Assembly: GCA_029259715.1 (NCBI GenBank)
Contig: JAJDEP010000005.1
Coordinates: 62,001 to 126,000 of the forward strand
Length of the DNA stretch: 64,000 nt
Source: Planctomycetota bacterium
GTDB lineage: Bacteria > Planctomycetota > B15-G4
Direction of reading: 5' to 3'
The notes beneath the pieces are model-generated. The model was given only the letters and a program-made list of their open reading frames with translations. It searched no databases and was not told where the DNA came from. Below, piece after piece: positions 53,339 to 64,000 of the stretch. Every line of letters begins with the position of its first letter. Positions within the stretch are counted from its first letter, which is position 1. A program made the position numbers and the translations under genes.

Positions 53339-54907
53339 ATGACCGTGACGGACGCCGCCCGAGTGGCCACCTCGCACGACACCATCGCCGTGGTCGACTA
53401 CGGCGGGCAGTACACCCAGCTCATCGCGCGACGCGTGCGCGACCACGGCGTCTACTCGCGCATCCATCCGTGCACCGCGCCCCTCGAGGAGATCGTGGGC
53501 GACCGCGCGACGCTCAAGGGCATCATCCTGTCGGGCGGGCCCAACTCGGTCTTCGCCGAGGACGCTCCCCCGCTCGACTTGAAACTGTTCGAGCAGGACG
53601 TGCCGGTGCTGGGCATCTGCTACGGCCTGCAGGCGGCGGTGCACCTCATGGGCGGCACGGTGCTGCAGCCCGACGACGGCGGCGAGTACGGCCGCACCGA
53701 GCTGGAGGCCACCTCGCTGCCGGGCGCCCCGGACAAGTCGGTGGTGTGGATGAGCCACCACGACCGGGTGCAGTCGTTGCCCGAGGGCTTCACCACCCTG
53801 GCGAGCTCGGAGTCCTGCCCCTTCGCCGCGGTGGAGGGGCGCAACGGCATGTTCCTCGGCCTGCAGTTCCACCCCGAGGTGAGCCACACCGAGTTCGGCA
53901 GCGCCATCCTGAGCGAGTTCCTGCACAAGCGCTGCGGCGCCGACGACAGCTGGAAGATGGGCAATTACATCGACGAGGCCTGCGCGGCCATCAAGGCCCA
54001 GGTGGGTGACGCGCCCGTGATCTGCGGGCTGTCCGGCGGCGTCGACAGTTCGGTGCTCGCCGTCATGCTCCACAAGGCCCTCGGCGATCAGTTGACCTGC
54101 ATCTTCGTGAACAACGGCCTGCTGCGGAAGGACGAGGCCGAACAGGTGGAGCAGACCTTCCGCGGCCACTACGGCATCAAGCTGGAGGTCATCGACGCGT
54201 CCAAGCGCTTCCTGCAAGCCCTCGACGGAGTGGACGAGCCGGAGAACAAGCGCAAGAACATCGGCCGCGTGTTCATCGACGTCTTCGCCGACGCGGCGCG
54301 GCGCCTCGACGACGCGCGCTTCCTGGCCCAGGGCACGCTCTACCCCGACGTGATCGAGTCGGTGCCGGCCCACGGCGGGCCGACCCACACCATCAAGACC
54401 CACCACAACGTGGGCGGCCTGCCCGACGACCTGGCCTTCGAGCTCATCGAGCCCTTCCGCACCCTGTTCAAGGACGAGGTGCGCCAGATCGGCCGGCTGC
54501 TCGGCCTGCCCGACGCCATCGTCGACCGGCATCCCTTCCCCGGGCCCGGCCTGGCCGTGCGTTGCCCCGGCGCGGTGGACGAGACTCGCCTCGCCGTGCT
54601 GCGCGAAGCCGACGCCATCTTCCGCGAAGAGCTCGACGCCAGCGGCTGGACCCAGAAGACCGCCCAGGCCTTCGTGGTGCTGCTGCCCGTCAAGTCGGTG
54701 GGCGTCATGGGCGACGAGCGCACCTACGAGAACGTGGCCGCCCTGCGCTGCGTCGACACGGCCGACTTCATGACCGCCGACTGGACCCAGCTGCCCTACG
54801 AGCTGCTCGCGAAGGTGTCCGGCCGCATCATCAACGAGGTCGAGGGCATCAATCGCGTGGTCTACGATATCTCGAGCAAGCCGCCCGCCACGATTGAGTG
54901 GGAGTAG
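53339..54907 (+). CDS. guaA: GMP synthase (glutamine-hydrolysing)
   Basis: 522 residues from ATG 53339. The class I amidotransferase domain (15-205) has IILSGGPNSVF, the nucleophile in VLGICYGLQ and the His/Glu in LQFHPEVSH. The ATP pyrophosphatase domain has the P-loop LSGGVDSSVLAVML, and the dimerisation domain ends INRVVYDISSKPPATIEWE, the canonical C-terminus. Converts XMP to GMP using glutamine and ATP. Confidence 0.98.
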   Translation: MTVTDAARVATSHDTIAVVDYGGQYTQLIARRVRDHGVYSRIHPCTAPLEEIVGDRATLKGIILSGGPNSVFAEDAPPLDLKLFEQDVPVLGICYGLQAAVHLMGGTVLQPDDGGEYGRTELEATSLPGAPDKSVVWMSHHDRVQSLPEGFTTLASSESCPFAAVEGRNGMFLGLQFHPEVSHTEFGSAILSEFLHKRCGADDSWKMGNYIDEACAAIKAQVGDAPVICGLSGGVDSSVLAVMLHKALGDQLTCIFVNNGLLRKDEAEQVEQTFRGHYGIKLEVIDASKRFLQALDGVDEPENKRKNIGRVFIDVFADAARRLDDARFLAQGTLYPDVIESVPAHGGPTHTIKTHHNVGGLPDDLAFELIEPFRTLFKDEVRQIGRLLGLPDAIVDRHPFPGPGLAVRCPGAVDETRLAVLREADAIFREELDASGWTQKTAQAFVVLLPVKSVGVMGDERTYENVAALRCVDTADFMTADWTQLPYELLAKVSGRIINEVEGINRVVYDISSKPPATIEWE

Positions 54908-54923
54908 GGAGCGGGGACAGAGT

Positions 54924-55994
54924 GTGACTCGCTGGCACTCTCCGGGTAGATCGGGCGTGAGATGCGAAGCGAGGCAAGCGAGGACGATAAGTCTGCTCCC
55001 CTGTCTGCTCGTGTTTGTGATCACGTGCTCACCGCAGCAGGACACCGTCTCGGACCAAGAGCCGGTCGCCACGCAGGATGCTGGGCAAGGGGAGTCAGTT
55101 GCACAGGGAGCAGCGCAGGTGCAGGCGGAGAGCGCGGCGGACGAATCCGCCGCGCCTGACGACGAGATTCCCCACCGGCGGATCCTCCCGCCGTCGAGTT
55201 GGGCGGCAAGAATGCGTGTCCCCCGGAATAGGGCCACGGGGCACAACACCTACACCCTCGGGTTCTCGAACGCTGATTGGGGCTTCGTGAGCTTCGACGA
55301 GGGCCGAGGGATGGGTCCTCTCTCTGTGTCCGCTGTGGTTCGGACCGAGGCCGACCCGACCGCGATCTGCGAGCGGTCACCGTTCGGGAACACGCTCTAT
55401 GTTGCGACCTACGACGGGGCGAACGGAATCGCGGTCATCGAGGAGTGGCGTCTCGACGTCGACGTCGGAGACAAGATCTTCGCCGGCGAACGGACCGTGC
55501 GAAGTTCGGAGGAGCAGCGCGAGCCGTTTGCGAGGCGCCGAGAGGTGTTTCGCAGCCGAAGCGATGAAGTCTTTCCGCCCATCCTCGACATGCGTGCTGA
55601 CTCCAAGAACGACCGCCTATGGATCCTGACGAGGCCCGTGGGAGGCAAGCGGATTGAACGGCTTCGGTTAGCCACCGAAGTGAAGTCACCATCAGACCTC
55701 GAGCTCATGGCCTCGGCCGCCACCGTGGAGGACATCGACGAGGTCAGTCGTCTTGTGTGCGGTCTCTACGAAGACGGGCGGTTCGTGGTCATGGGCGTGA
55801 CGGCGGGGTCGCACTCCGTGGCGCTGGCGCCGGGAGAGGCGATGCCAGACCCTTCGATCCTCCTGTTCGCCGACGATGACTGGGATGGCGTTGTGGATGA
55901 ACGGATCGTGACGACCACGTCCGAGTACCGACGTCGCTATCCGCCTGGGACGGGTTGGGATCACTCCTACTCCCATCCACCGCAGGGGCGCTGA
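54924..55994 (+). CDS. Putative lipoprotein of unknown function
   Basis: 356 residues from GTG 54924; GTG 54957 would leave a shorter signal and is also possible. A hydrophobic segment (TISLLPCLLVFVITC) ends at a lipobox-like Cys, followed by a Gln/Ala/Glu-rich linker (residues about 45-80). The mature domain contains regularly spaced strand-like segments (TLGFSNADWGFVSF, NTLYVATYDGANGIAVIEEW, DRLWILTRPVGGKRIERL) that may form a beta-propeller. Base composition is lower in GC than neighbours. I do not recognise the family. It starts 16 bp after guaA. Confidence 0.65.
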   Translation: MTRWHSPGRSGVRCEARQARTISLLPCLLVFVITCSPQQDTVSDQEPVATQDAGQGESVAQGAAQVQAESAADESAAPDDEIPHRRILPPSSWAARMRVPRNRATGHNTYTLGFSNADWGFVSFDEGRGMGPLSVSAVVRTEADPTAICERSPFGNTLYVATYDGANGIAVIEEWRLDVDVGDKIFAGERTVRSSEEQREPFARRREVFRSRSDEVFPPILDMRADSKNDRLWILTRPVGGKRIERLRLATEVKSPSDLELMASAATVEDIDEVSRLVCGLYEDGRFVVMGVTAGSHSVALAPGEAMPDPSILLFADDDWDGVVDERIVTTTSEYRRRYPPGTGWDHSYSHPPQGR

Positions 55995-56037
55995 CGAGTC
56001 CTGTGGCGCGGGGATTTGTGGGCGAGCGCTGGGCGCC

Positions 56038-58518
<2,481 letters not shown>

Positions 58519-58603
58519 GTTCGGTCCTCGGGGCGTGGTCGGCGGGGCGGGGAGTCGGCGGAAAGGGTCGTCGGCGGGGGCGGGTCGTCAGGGAGAGCGG
58601 GTG

Positions 58604-59341
58604 TCAGCGGGGCCGGCGGGCCAGGTAGATGGTGTTGGCGTCGTCGCGGTCGATGAGGGGGTTTTCGAACTCGACCACCTCGGCGCGCACGCCTTCGAAG
58701 ACCTGGCCGAGGTTGTCGGTGACCCATTGCTCGGGCAGGTCGGCGGACCACAGCGCGAAGACGCCGCCGGGGGCCATCTGTCCGCGCAACCGGGTCAGGC
58801 CGTCCACCGCGTAGAAGGCCTCGTGCGACGGATGCAGCAGGGCCCGGGGCGAGTGGTCGATGTCGACGAGGATGGCGTCCCAGCCGGCGGCCGGGCGGGA
58901 GTCCCCGCCGAGCGTGCCCTCGGCGGCCTGGGCGAAGAAGTCGCCGGCCATGAGCGTGCAGCGCGGGTCGTGGGCGAGGGTTTCGCCGAGGGGCACGAGG
59001 CCGCGGCGGTGCCAGTCGATGACGGCCGGTAGTGCGTCGACCACGGTGACCGACGTGACGCCGGGCGCCTCCAAGGCCGTCGCCGCGGTGTAGCCGAGCC
59101 CGAGTCCGCCCACCAGCACGTGGAGCGCCGGCGAGGCGTCCGAGCCCTCGGCGAGTGTCGCGAGGCCGAGGTCGGTGAGGGCCCGCTCGGAGTCGTGCAC
59201 CAGGCTCGACATGAGGAAGCGCCCGTCGAGGAGCACCTCCCACACGTCGCGACCGCCCAGCGAGAGCACCTGCCGACGGCGCAGGATCAACTCGCCCATG
59301 GGGGTGGCCTGGACGTCGAGCTCTTCGAAGGCGGCGGGCAT
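58604..59341 (-). CDS. Spermidine synthase-like SAM-dependent transferase
   Basis: 245 residues from ATG 59341; upstream in-frame codons are unconserved low-complexity. N-terminal strands (GELILRRRQVLSLGGRDVWEVLLDGRFLMSS) match the small beta domain of polyamine synthases. The Rossmann core has VLVGGLGLGYTAATAL for SAM/dcSAM, SVTVVDALP and WDAILVDIDHSP. The aspartates needed for diamine binding are not obvious, so it may be a methyltransferase-like member. Divergent from the M14 peptidase gene. Confidence 0.75.
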   Translation of the reverse strand: MPAAFEELDVQATPMGELILRRRQVLSLGGRDVWEVLLDGRFLMSSLVHDSERALTDLGLATLAEGSDASPALHVLVGGLGLGYTAATALEAPGVTSVTVVDALPAVIDWHRRGLVPLGETLAHDPRCTLMAGDFFAQAAEGTLGGDSRPAAGWDAILVDIDHSPRALLHPSHEAFYAVDGLTRLRGQMAPGGVFALWSADLPEQWVTDNLGQVFEGVRAEVVEFENPLIDRDDANTIYLARRPR

Positions 59342-59410
59342 GGCCCAGCAGGGTACGGGAAAGGCTGGGGAGGGAGGGCAGCCCGTCGCCCGGCTTCGCG
59401 AGGGGGGCGG

Positions 59411-59416
59411 TAGACT
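59411..59416 (+). promoter_or_regulatory. Candidate -10 element of the M14 peptidase gene
   Basis: TAGACT, 73 nt before ATG 59490, with no clear -35. Between it and the ATG the leader is pyrimidine-rich and carries five CTCCCC repeats (59420, 59435, 59450, 59469, 59481). No Shine-Dalgarno sequence precedes the ATG. Confidence 0.35.
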
Positions 59417-59419
59417 GTT

Positions 59420-59486
59420 CTCCCCGATTCGGCCCTCCCCGGCCTGACTCTCCCCGCCCGATCCGATCCTCCCCGAGAGCCTCCCC
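59420..59486 (+). repeat. Five CTCCCC repeats in the M14 peptidase leader
   Basis: CTCCCC begins at 59420, 59435, 59450, 59469 and 59481, the first three exactly 15 nt apart and four of the five followed by G plus variable bases. It resembles repeated protein-binding boxes or a CU-rich leader. CTCCCC mimics the anti-Shine-Dalgarno instead of its complement. Confidence 0.5.
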
Positions 59487-59489
59487 GCC

Positions 59490-62048
59490 ATGCGCGACCG
59501 CCGCGTGTTGTCGTCCGTCCTCGTCCCGATCCTGCTGCCCTGCCTGGGCGTCGTCGCGCTCCTCGGCGCGCCTGTCGCGGCGCAGGATCAGGACCCTGCG
59601 CCCGCCGCCCGTGAGGAGGCCGCCCGCGCGGACGCCGACACCCAGAGCATGATCCGCCTGCGCGTCGACGCGGCGACCATGGAGTCCTTGCGGCGCAGCC
59701 TGTCCCTCGACGTCATGGCCCACGGCGGGCGGGGTGGCTTCGAGGTGATCGCCGACGGCGACGATCTCGACAGCCTCGATGAGCTCAAGGTGCCCTACGA
59801 TGTGGTGCACCCCGACCTGCCGGCCTTCTTCCGGTCGCGCCTGCTCGACCCCGAGGACATCGTGTTGCCGCCCAACGCCGTGGGCGCCACGGTCACCCCG
59901 GCCTTCGGGGCGGGATCCACGGGCGGCTACTACACCTACGCCGAAGTGGTGTCGGTGCTCGACCAGTTGCGGGCCCAGTTCCCGACGTTGATCTCGGCCA
60001 AGACGTCCATCGGGCAGACCATCGAAGGGCGCGACATCTGGTTCGTGCGCGTCTCCGACAACCCCGACGTGGACGAGGCCGAGCCGGCCGTGCGCTTCGA
60101 CGCGATGCACCATTCGCGCGAGCCCGAGTCCATGCAGGCCACCCTCTACTTCATCATGTGGTGCCTGGAGAATTACGGCAGCGATCCCCTGGCCACCTAC
60201 CTGGTGGACGAGCGGGAGATCCATTGCATCCCGGTCGTGAACCCCGACGGCTACGTCTACAACGAGTCCACCGACCCGGGGGGCGGCGGGCTGTGGCGCA
60301 AGAACCGGCGCAACAACGGCGACGGCACCTTCGGCGTCGACCTCAACCGCAACTACTCCTCACAATGGGGCTTCGACGACGTCGGCAGCAGCCCCTTCAC
60401 CAGCGCCGAGACCTTCCGCGGTCCGTCCGCCGGCAGCGAGCCCGAGACCCAGGCCATGATGGCCTTCATCAGCAGCCACGGCTTCGAGACGGCGCTGTCG
60501 ATCCACTGCTGGCAGGACGAGTGGCTGTATCCGATCAGCTACGACTTCCTGTTGCCGGCCAACAACGCCGACTACTTCGAGCTGGGCAGCTGGGCCATGG
60601 ACGGGTCCGACTGGGAGATCGGCGCCGGCTCGTTCATCCTCTACCCGGCCAACGGCGTCACCACGGACTACGACCACTTCGTGCACGACATCATGACCGC
60701 CACTCCTGAGATCGGTGGGTTGGAAGACTGGTTCTGGCCGCCGACCAGCCGCATCATCCCGCTGGCCGAGGAGTTCCTGCCGGCCATGCAACGCACGGCC
60801 CTCGCCGCCGGCGCCGGCCTGCACCCGACCAACATCATCGCCGTCGACCTCGGTGACGGCGACGGCGTGGTGGAGGGTGGCGAGTCGGCGGGCCTGGTGC
60901 TCACGGCCCGCAACACCGGTCGGGGGGCCCCGGGCACGAGCGTGACGGTGACCCTCTCATCGGGCGACCCGCGCATGACCGTCACGAGTGCGAGTCACGA
61001 CTTCGGCGTGGTGGCCGCCTTCGACGGCAACGACAACGCGGCCGCTCCGCTCACCTTCGATCTCGACGGCACGGTGCAGTCGGGTGATCGCATCGCCTAC
61101 ACCCTCACCGTCACCTACGAGGGCTTCTCCTCCGACTTCGACGAGCTGCTCTTCGTGGGCCAGCGCCGGCCCTTCATCGAGGACGACATGGAGACCGACG
61201 TGGGCTGGATCGCCGGCGATCCGGGCGACACGGCCACCACGGGCTTGTGGGAGCTGGGCGAGCCGGTCGGGACCGTCAATGGCACCGAGCCGTCGAACCC
61301 GGACGTCGACGTCACCCCGGGGGGCGGCCAACTGGCCTGGGTCACGGGCAACGGCGGCGGTTCGGCCGGCGACGACGACGTGGATGGCGGCGCGGTCACC
61401 CTGACCTCGCCGCGCCTCGATCTGTCCGGTGTGAATGCGGCGGTGCTCTCCTATGCGCGGTGGTTCTCGGTGCAGTCGGTGTACGACGACGACTTGGTGG
61501 TGTCCCTCAGCAACGACGACGGCGGGAGCTGGACGACCATCGAGACGGTGGTGGGGGTGCAGAACTACTGGATCGACATCGAGGACGTGTTCCTCGACGA
61601 CCTGCTGCCCTTGACGGACGCGATGCGTCTGCGTTTCGTCGCCACCGACGATCCCAACAACTCGCTCACCGAAGCGGCCGTCGATGCGGTGTGCATCGAG
61701 GTCTTCGACGATGCGCCACGGGCGGTGGTCTACGGTCGCGCGGGACTCGGCACGCCGGTGCGCTTCAACGTGTCGGGTCGCTCCGGCGATCAGTACGCGT
61801 GGCTCATGAGCCCGTTCCCGGGCAACCTGCCGGTGCCGGGCGTGCTGGGCGACCCGCTGGGCGTCGACCTCGCCACCATGACCGTGATCCTGGTGGGCAA
61901 CCTGCCGCTCTCGGGCCTCGATACGATCGAGTTGACCATCCCCAACAACCCGGGGTTCGTGGGCTTCACCGCCTACGTGCAGGCCTACGTGAAGCGCGGC
62001 GGACTCGAGTACCTGACCAACCGCGACGAGGTCGACATCGAGAACTGA
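59490..62048 (+). CDS. Exported M14-family zinc carboxypeptidase
   Basis: 852 residues. A signal peptide (LLPCLGVVALLGAPVAA) and a propeptide-like region (about 30-150) precede the M14 domain (about 150-450). Zinc ligands are in MHHSREPES (His, Glu) and ALSIHCW (His), substrate-binding NRNYSSQWG is present, and the catalytic Glu is in TPEIGGLEDWFWPP. Two beta-sandwich regions follow, then a C-terminal ~110-residue domain (RFNVSGRSGDQYAWLMS through NRDEVDIEN) related to those of the other large exported proteins here. Trims C-terminal residues from extracellular peptides. Confidence 0.9.
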   Translation: MRDRRVLSSVLVPILLPCLGVVALLGAPVAAQDQDPAPAAREEAARADADTQSMIRLRVDAATMESLRRSLSLDVMAHGGRGGFEVIADGDDLDSLDELKVPYDVVHPDLPAFFRSRLLDPEDIVLPPNAVGATVTPAFGAGSTGGYYTYAEVVSVLDQLRAQFPTLISAKTSIGQTIEGRDIWFVRVSDNPDVDEAEPAVRFDAMHHSREPESMQATLYFIMWCLENYGSDPLATYLVDEREIHCIPVVNPDGYVYNESTDPGGGGLWRKNRRNNGDGTFGVDLNRNYSSQWGFDDVGSSPFTSAETFRGPSAGSEPETQAMMAFISSHGFETALSIHCWQDEWLYPISYDFLLPANNADYFELGSWAMDGSDWEIGAGSFILYPANGVTTDYDHFVHDIMTATPEIGGLEDWFWPPTSRIIPLAEEFLPAMQRTALAAGAGLHPTNIIAVDLGDGDGVVEGGESAGLVLTARNTGRGAPGTSVTVTLSSGDPRMTVTSASHDFGVVAAFDGNDNAAAPLTFDLDGTVQSGDRIAYTLTVTYEGFSSDFDELLFVGQRRPFIEDDMETDVGWIAGDPGDTATTGLWELGEPVGTVNGTEPSNPDVDVTPGGGQLAWVTGNGGGSAGDDDVDGGAVTLTSPRLDLSGVNAAVLSYARWFSVQSVYDDDLVVSLSNDDGGSWTTIETVVGVQNYWIDIEDVFLDDLLPLTDAMRLRFVATDDPNNSLTEAAVDAVCIEVFDDAPRAVVYGRAGLGTPVRFNVSGRSGDQYAWLMSPFPGNLPVPGVLGDPLGVDLATMTVILVGNLPLSGLDTIELTIPNNPGFVGFTAYVQAYVKRGGLEYLTNRDEVDIEN

Positions 62049-62054
62049 GGGGGG

Positions 62055-62099
62055 CGCGGCGTGCGCAGCGGCGGGCATGACGCGGCGTGCGCTGCGGCG
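62055..62099. repeat. Two 19-bp direct repeats in a convergent intergenic region
   Basis: CGCGGCGTGCGC followed by A or T and GCGGCG occurs at 62055-62073 and 62081-62099, 26 bp apart, one mismatch. Lies between the ends of the M14 and Kelch/Ig genes. No function evident. Confidence 0.4.
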
Positions 62100-62157
62100 A
62101 TCGCATCGCAAAGGTGCGTCGGCAGGGGCCGCCGGCCAGAGGCTGATCAGCGGCCGG

Positions 62158-64000
62158 TCAGGGGAGCAGCGTGAGCGCTACGGGGTTGCTCGCCATGAGC
62201 GGGTTGTCGTTGGTGTCGAGCACCAGGTAGGCGTGGTGCAGGGTCAGCGGCGAGGACAACGAGAGCCCCGGAGGCAGCACGAACTCGACCTGGGCCATGC
62301 CGTGGTCGTCGAGGGTGCCCAGCGACAGCGGCATGAGCGAGCTGTTCGGCACGAAGAACAGGAACTGCAGATAGGCGTCGAAGTTGAGGGGCAGGTGTGT
62401 CCACGGGTTGAGACCGATGCCCGGCTCGGTTCCGGAGACCGAACCGAGGAAGAAGTAGGTCTTGCCGGCGTGCTCCGGGCCCGCGAACAACTGCAACGAC
62501 TGTGTGCCACCGGTGGTGCTGTCGATGGACTCGACATCTGCGGAGAGGGGCTGGGCGTTCGAGCGCCACAGCAGTGCCTCTGTGCGTGTCGTCACGCTGT
62601 TGATTCCGTAGCCGGAGATGCTGATGGTCCCGAAGGCATCGACGTCGACGTCGGTGGCGAAGGAAGCGGTGAAGTCCCGTCCGAGCGCGCCGTGCAGGCT
62701 GGTGAAGCTCGCGGCCGATCCCGACCAGAGGCCAGCCCCGGTGCCCGCGCCGAGGCTGGCGGAGCCGACTTGCAGACCGTGCGCGACTCCCGAGAGCGTT
62801 GCCGTGCCGCCGGGCGGCGTCAGGTCGAGGGTGCCTTCGGGTTGTCCGCCCCAGAGCAGCGGCTTGTTCACGCCGGCGAAGGTCGCCCGTCCCACCTGTT
62901 GGCCGTCGCCGGCCGCCGTGATGTAGCTCCAGCTGGATCCCGGCGGGTTCATGTCGACGAAGCTGGCGGCGTTGCCGGCCCACTGAGCGGCGTGGACGAC
63001 ACCGAAGCCGATGTGCACCTGCCCGAACTGGCGGCCCGCGTCGACGGATGTCGTCGACGAACCCCACATGGTGGGCGGCGTGAGCGTGAACGCGCTCGCC
63101 GACGGGAAGTTCCAGATGGTGCCGGCGGAGTTGGTGCTCGACTCGTCGTAGCGCATGGTGCCTACGTGTTGGCTTCCGTCGGTGTCGGCCAGGCTGCCGA
63201 ACTCCCAGCCGGAAGGCTGCATGTTGACGTGGCTCGCGACCGAACCGGACCACAGGGACGCATGCTGGTTGTAGCCCGTGCCTTGCGGCGTCGTGTAGGG
63301 CCACCAGTACCAGCCGACCTGCACGCCGTTCTCGACGGCCGCGATCGAACCGCCGACGGAGCCCGGTGGCGTGAGGTCGAGCGGTGCAGCGGCGGGATCG
63401 GTCCAGAGCATGGGCCGGCTGAGGGTCCCGTAGGTGGGGTGGGTGTAACCGGTGCTGCCCACGACCTGCCCGTCGTCGAGACCGAGGGCCGTCGACGAGA
63501 GCGAACCGGCGGGGTGCAGGTTCCAGGTGGCCCAGGTCGCCCCCGGCGAGACCGGGACGCGGACGTTCAGCGCCAACACAGGGCTGGTGGCCGTGCCACA
63601 GGGGTTCGTGGCCCGCAGGGCGTAGTCACCGGAATCGGCGAGGCTCGTGCCGGAGAGCATGAGGTCGGGCGTGTCGGTGCCCGTCAGGACGGCGCCGCTG
63701 GCCGACGGCCCGTCGAAGAGATCGAGGCCGTCCCTCTGCCAGCGGTAGCTGAGGGGTGTGCCGCCCGCGACGTCGACGGAGAGCAGCGTCGTCTGTCCGA
63801 CCCACGGCGTCGGGGCGGGAAGGGGCGGCGCGAAGAGCGGGCAAGGCGGTGTGTACAACTTCTCGACGAGATGTGTGCCGCCGCCGTCGTTGCTGCCGCC
63901 CATGACGTAGATGTGGTCGTCCGGAGAGAGGGCGGCGGCAAACCCGGCGCGGGGTGTCGCCAGGTCCGGGCCGGCGGTCCAGACGTCAGCGTCCTGGTCG
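62158..64000 (-). CDS. Exported Kelch/Ig-like protein (N-terminus outside window)
   Basis: The frame continues past the window end, so the start is not visible; 613 residues are seen. The edge encodes a Kelch repeat (DVWTAGPDLATPRAGFAAAL, then IYVMGGSNDGG). Next is an Ig-like domain (LSYRWQRDGLDLFDG, then DSGDYALRATNPCG), then about 300 residues with repeated units of the type LWSGSVASHVNMQPSG and LLWGGQPEGTLDLTPPGG, similar in rhythm to HAF repeats. The C-terminal domain ends YLVLDTNDNPLMASNPVALTLLP, a form I associate with planctomycete secreted proteins. Probably a cell-surface protein; ligand unknown. Confidence 0.8.
   Translation of the reverse strand, partial: DQDADVWTAGPDLATPRAGFAAALSPDDHIYVMGGSNDGGGTHLVEKLYTPPCPLFAPPLPAPTPWVGQTTLLSVDVAGGTPLSYRWQRDGLDLFDGPSASGAVLTGTDTPDLMLSGTSLADSGDYALRATNPCGTATSPVLALNVRVPVSPGATWATWNLHPAGSLSSTALGLDDGQVVGSTGYTHPTYGTLSRPMLWTDPAAAPLDLTPPGSVGGSIAAVENGVQVGWYWWPYTTPQGTGYNQHASLWSGSVASHVNMQPSGWEFGSLADTDGSQHVGTMRYDESSTNSAGTIWNFPSASAFTLTPPTMWGSSTTSVDAGRQFGQVHIGFGVVHAAQWAGNAASFVDMNPPGSSWSYITAAGDGQQVGRATFAGVNKPLLWGGQPEGTLDLTPPGGTATLSGVAHGLQVGSASLGAGTGAGLWSGSAASFTSLHGALGRDFTASFATDVDVDAFGTISISGYGINSVTTRTEALLWRSNAQPLSADVESIDSTTGGTQSLQLFAGPEHAGKTYFFLGSVSGTEPGIGLNPWTHLPLNFDAYLQFLFFVPNSSLMPLSLGTLDDHGMAQVEFVLPPGLSLSSPLTLHHAYLVLDTNDNPLMASNPVALTLLP

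Overview
The window is GC-rich, densely coding bacterial chromosome: 46 protein-coding genes (two cut by the window edges), one tRNA, and very little intergenic DNA. It reads as housekeeping chromosome, not as an island: I see no transposase, integrase, phage gene or CRISPR array. The likeliest source is a Planctomycetota-like bacterium. This is an inference from memory of families: three exported proteins (14349-20468, 59490-62048, 62158-64000) end in related C-terminal domains like those in many large planctomycete exported proteins, and two of them carry PKD, Ig-like or Kelch modules typical of that group. A deeply branching Gram-negative of another phylum cannot be excluded.

Layout. 1-7803 holds a glycosyltransferase and a LMW phosphatase, two unrecognised membrane proteins, an orphan D12-class adenine methylase, an EamA exporter and a large MscS channel. 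7855-14211 holds fumarase, a Ski2-like helicase, an FtsQ-like protein, L13/S9 and a YebC-family protein. 14349-20468 is one 6.1-kb gene for an exported subtilase with eleven PKD domains. 20487-26609 holds a cation/Ca exchanger, a degenerate GGDEF protein and a tightly coupled minus-strand operon (lipoprotein, PPDK, rhomboid, STAS). 26801-33717 holds two tandem PilB/GspE ATPases, a PilC/GspF protein and two CNNM/CorC-type proteins. 33831-35227 holds an acidic HTH-like membrane protein and an OmpA lipoprotein, closed by a strong hairpin. 35364-43079 is an information-processing block (ksgA, dnaG, rpoD, zinc-ribbon protein, selB). 43141-47728 holds an AmgK/MurU-like pair with a small partner, opposite a HEAT-VWA protein. 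47731-48084 has a structured inverted-repeat element and tRNA-Pro. 48103-51604 holds a flippase-like membrane protein and an O-antigen-ligase-like TPR protein. 51694-55994 is guaB-guaA plus an unknown lipoprotein. 56038-64000 holds exported proteins (S9D peptidase, M14 carboxypeptidase, Kelch/Ig protein) and a spermidine-synthase-like enzyme.

Genes that appear to work together: glycosyltransferase, phosphatase and O-antigen ligase for surface polysaccharide; the PilB/PilB/PilC set for a type IV pilus or type II secretion motor, probably c-di-GMP sensing; dnaG-rpoD as a reduced macromolecular-synthesis operon; AmgK/MurU-like enzymes for anomeric sugar activation, possibly in cell-wall recycling; guaB-guaA for GMP synthesis.

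Notable signals: (i) several genes have a promoter whose -10 box lies only 6-7 nt before an ATG and lack a Shine-Dalgarno sequence, suggesting leaderless mRNAs; (ii) a 145-bp REPIN- or MITE-like element lies directly after the HEAT-VWA gene; (iii) the PKD array has an exact 249-bp period and a 747-bp higher-order duplication; (iv) two adjacent membrane proteins and an HTH-acidic-TM protein match no family I can name.
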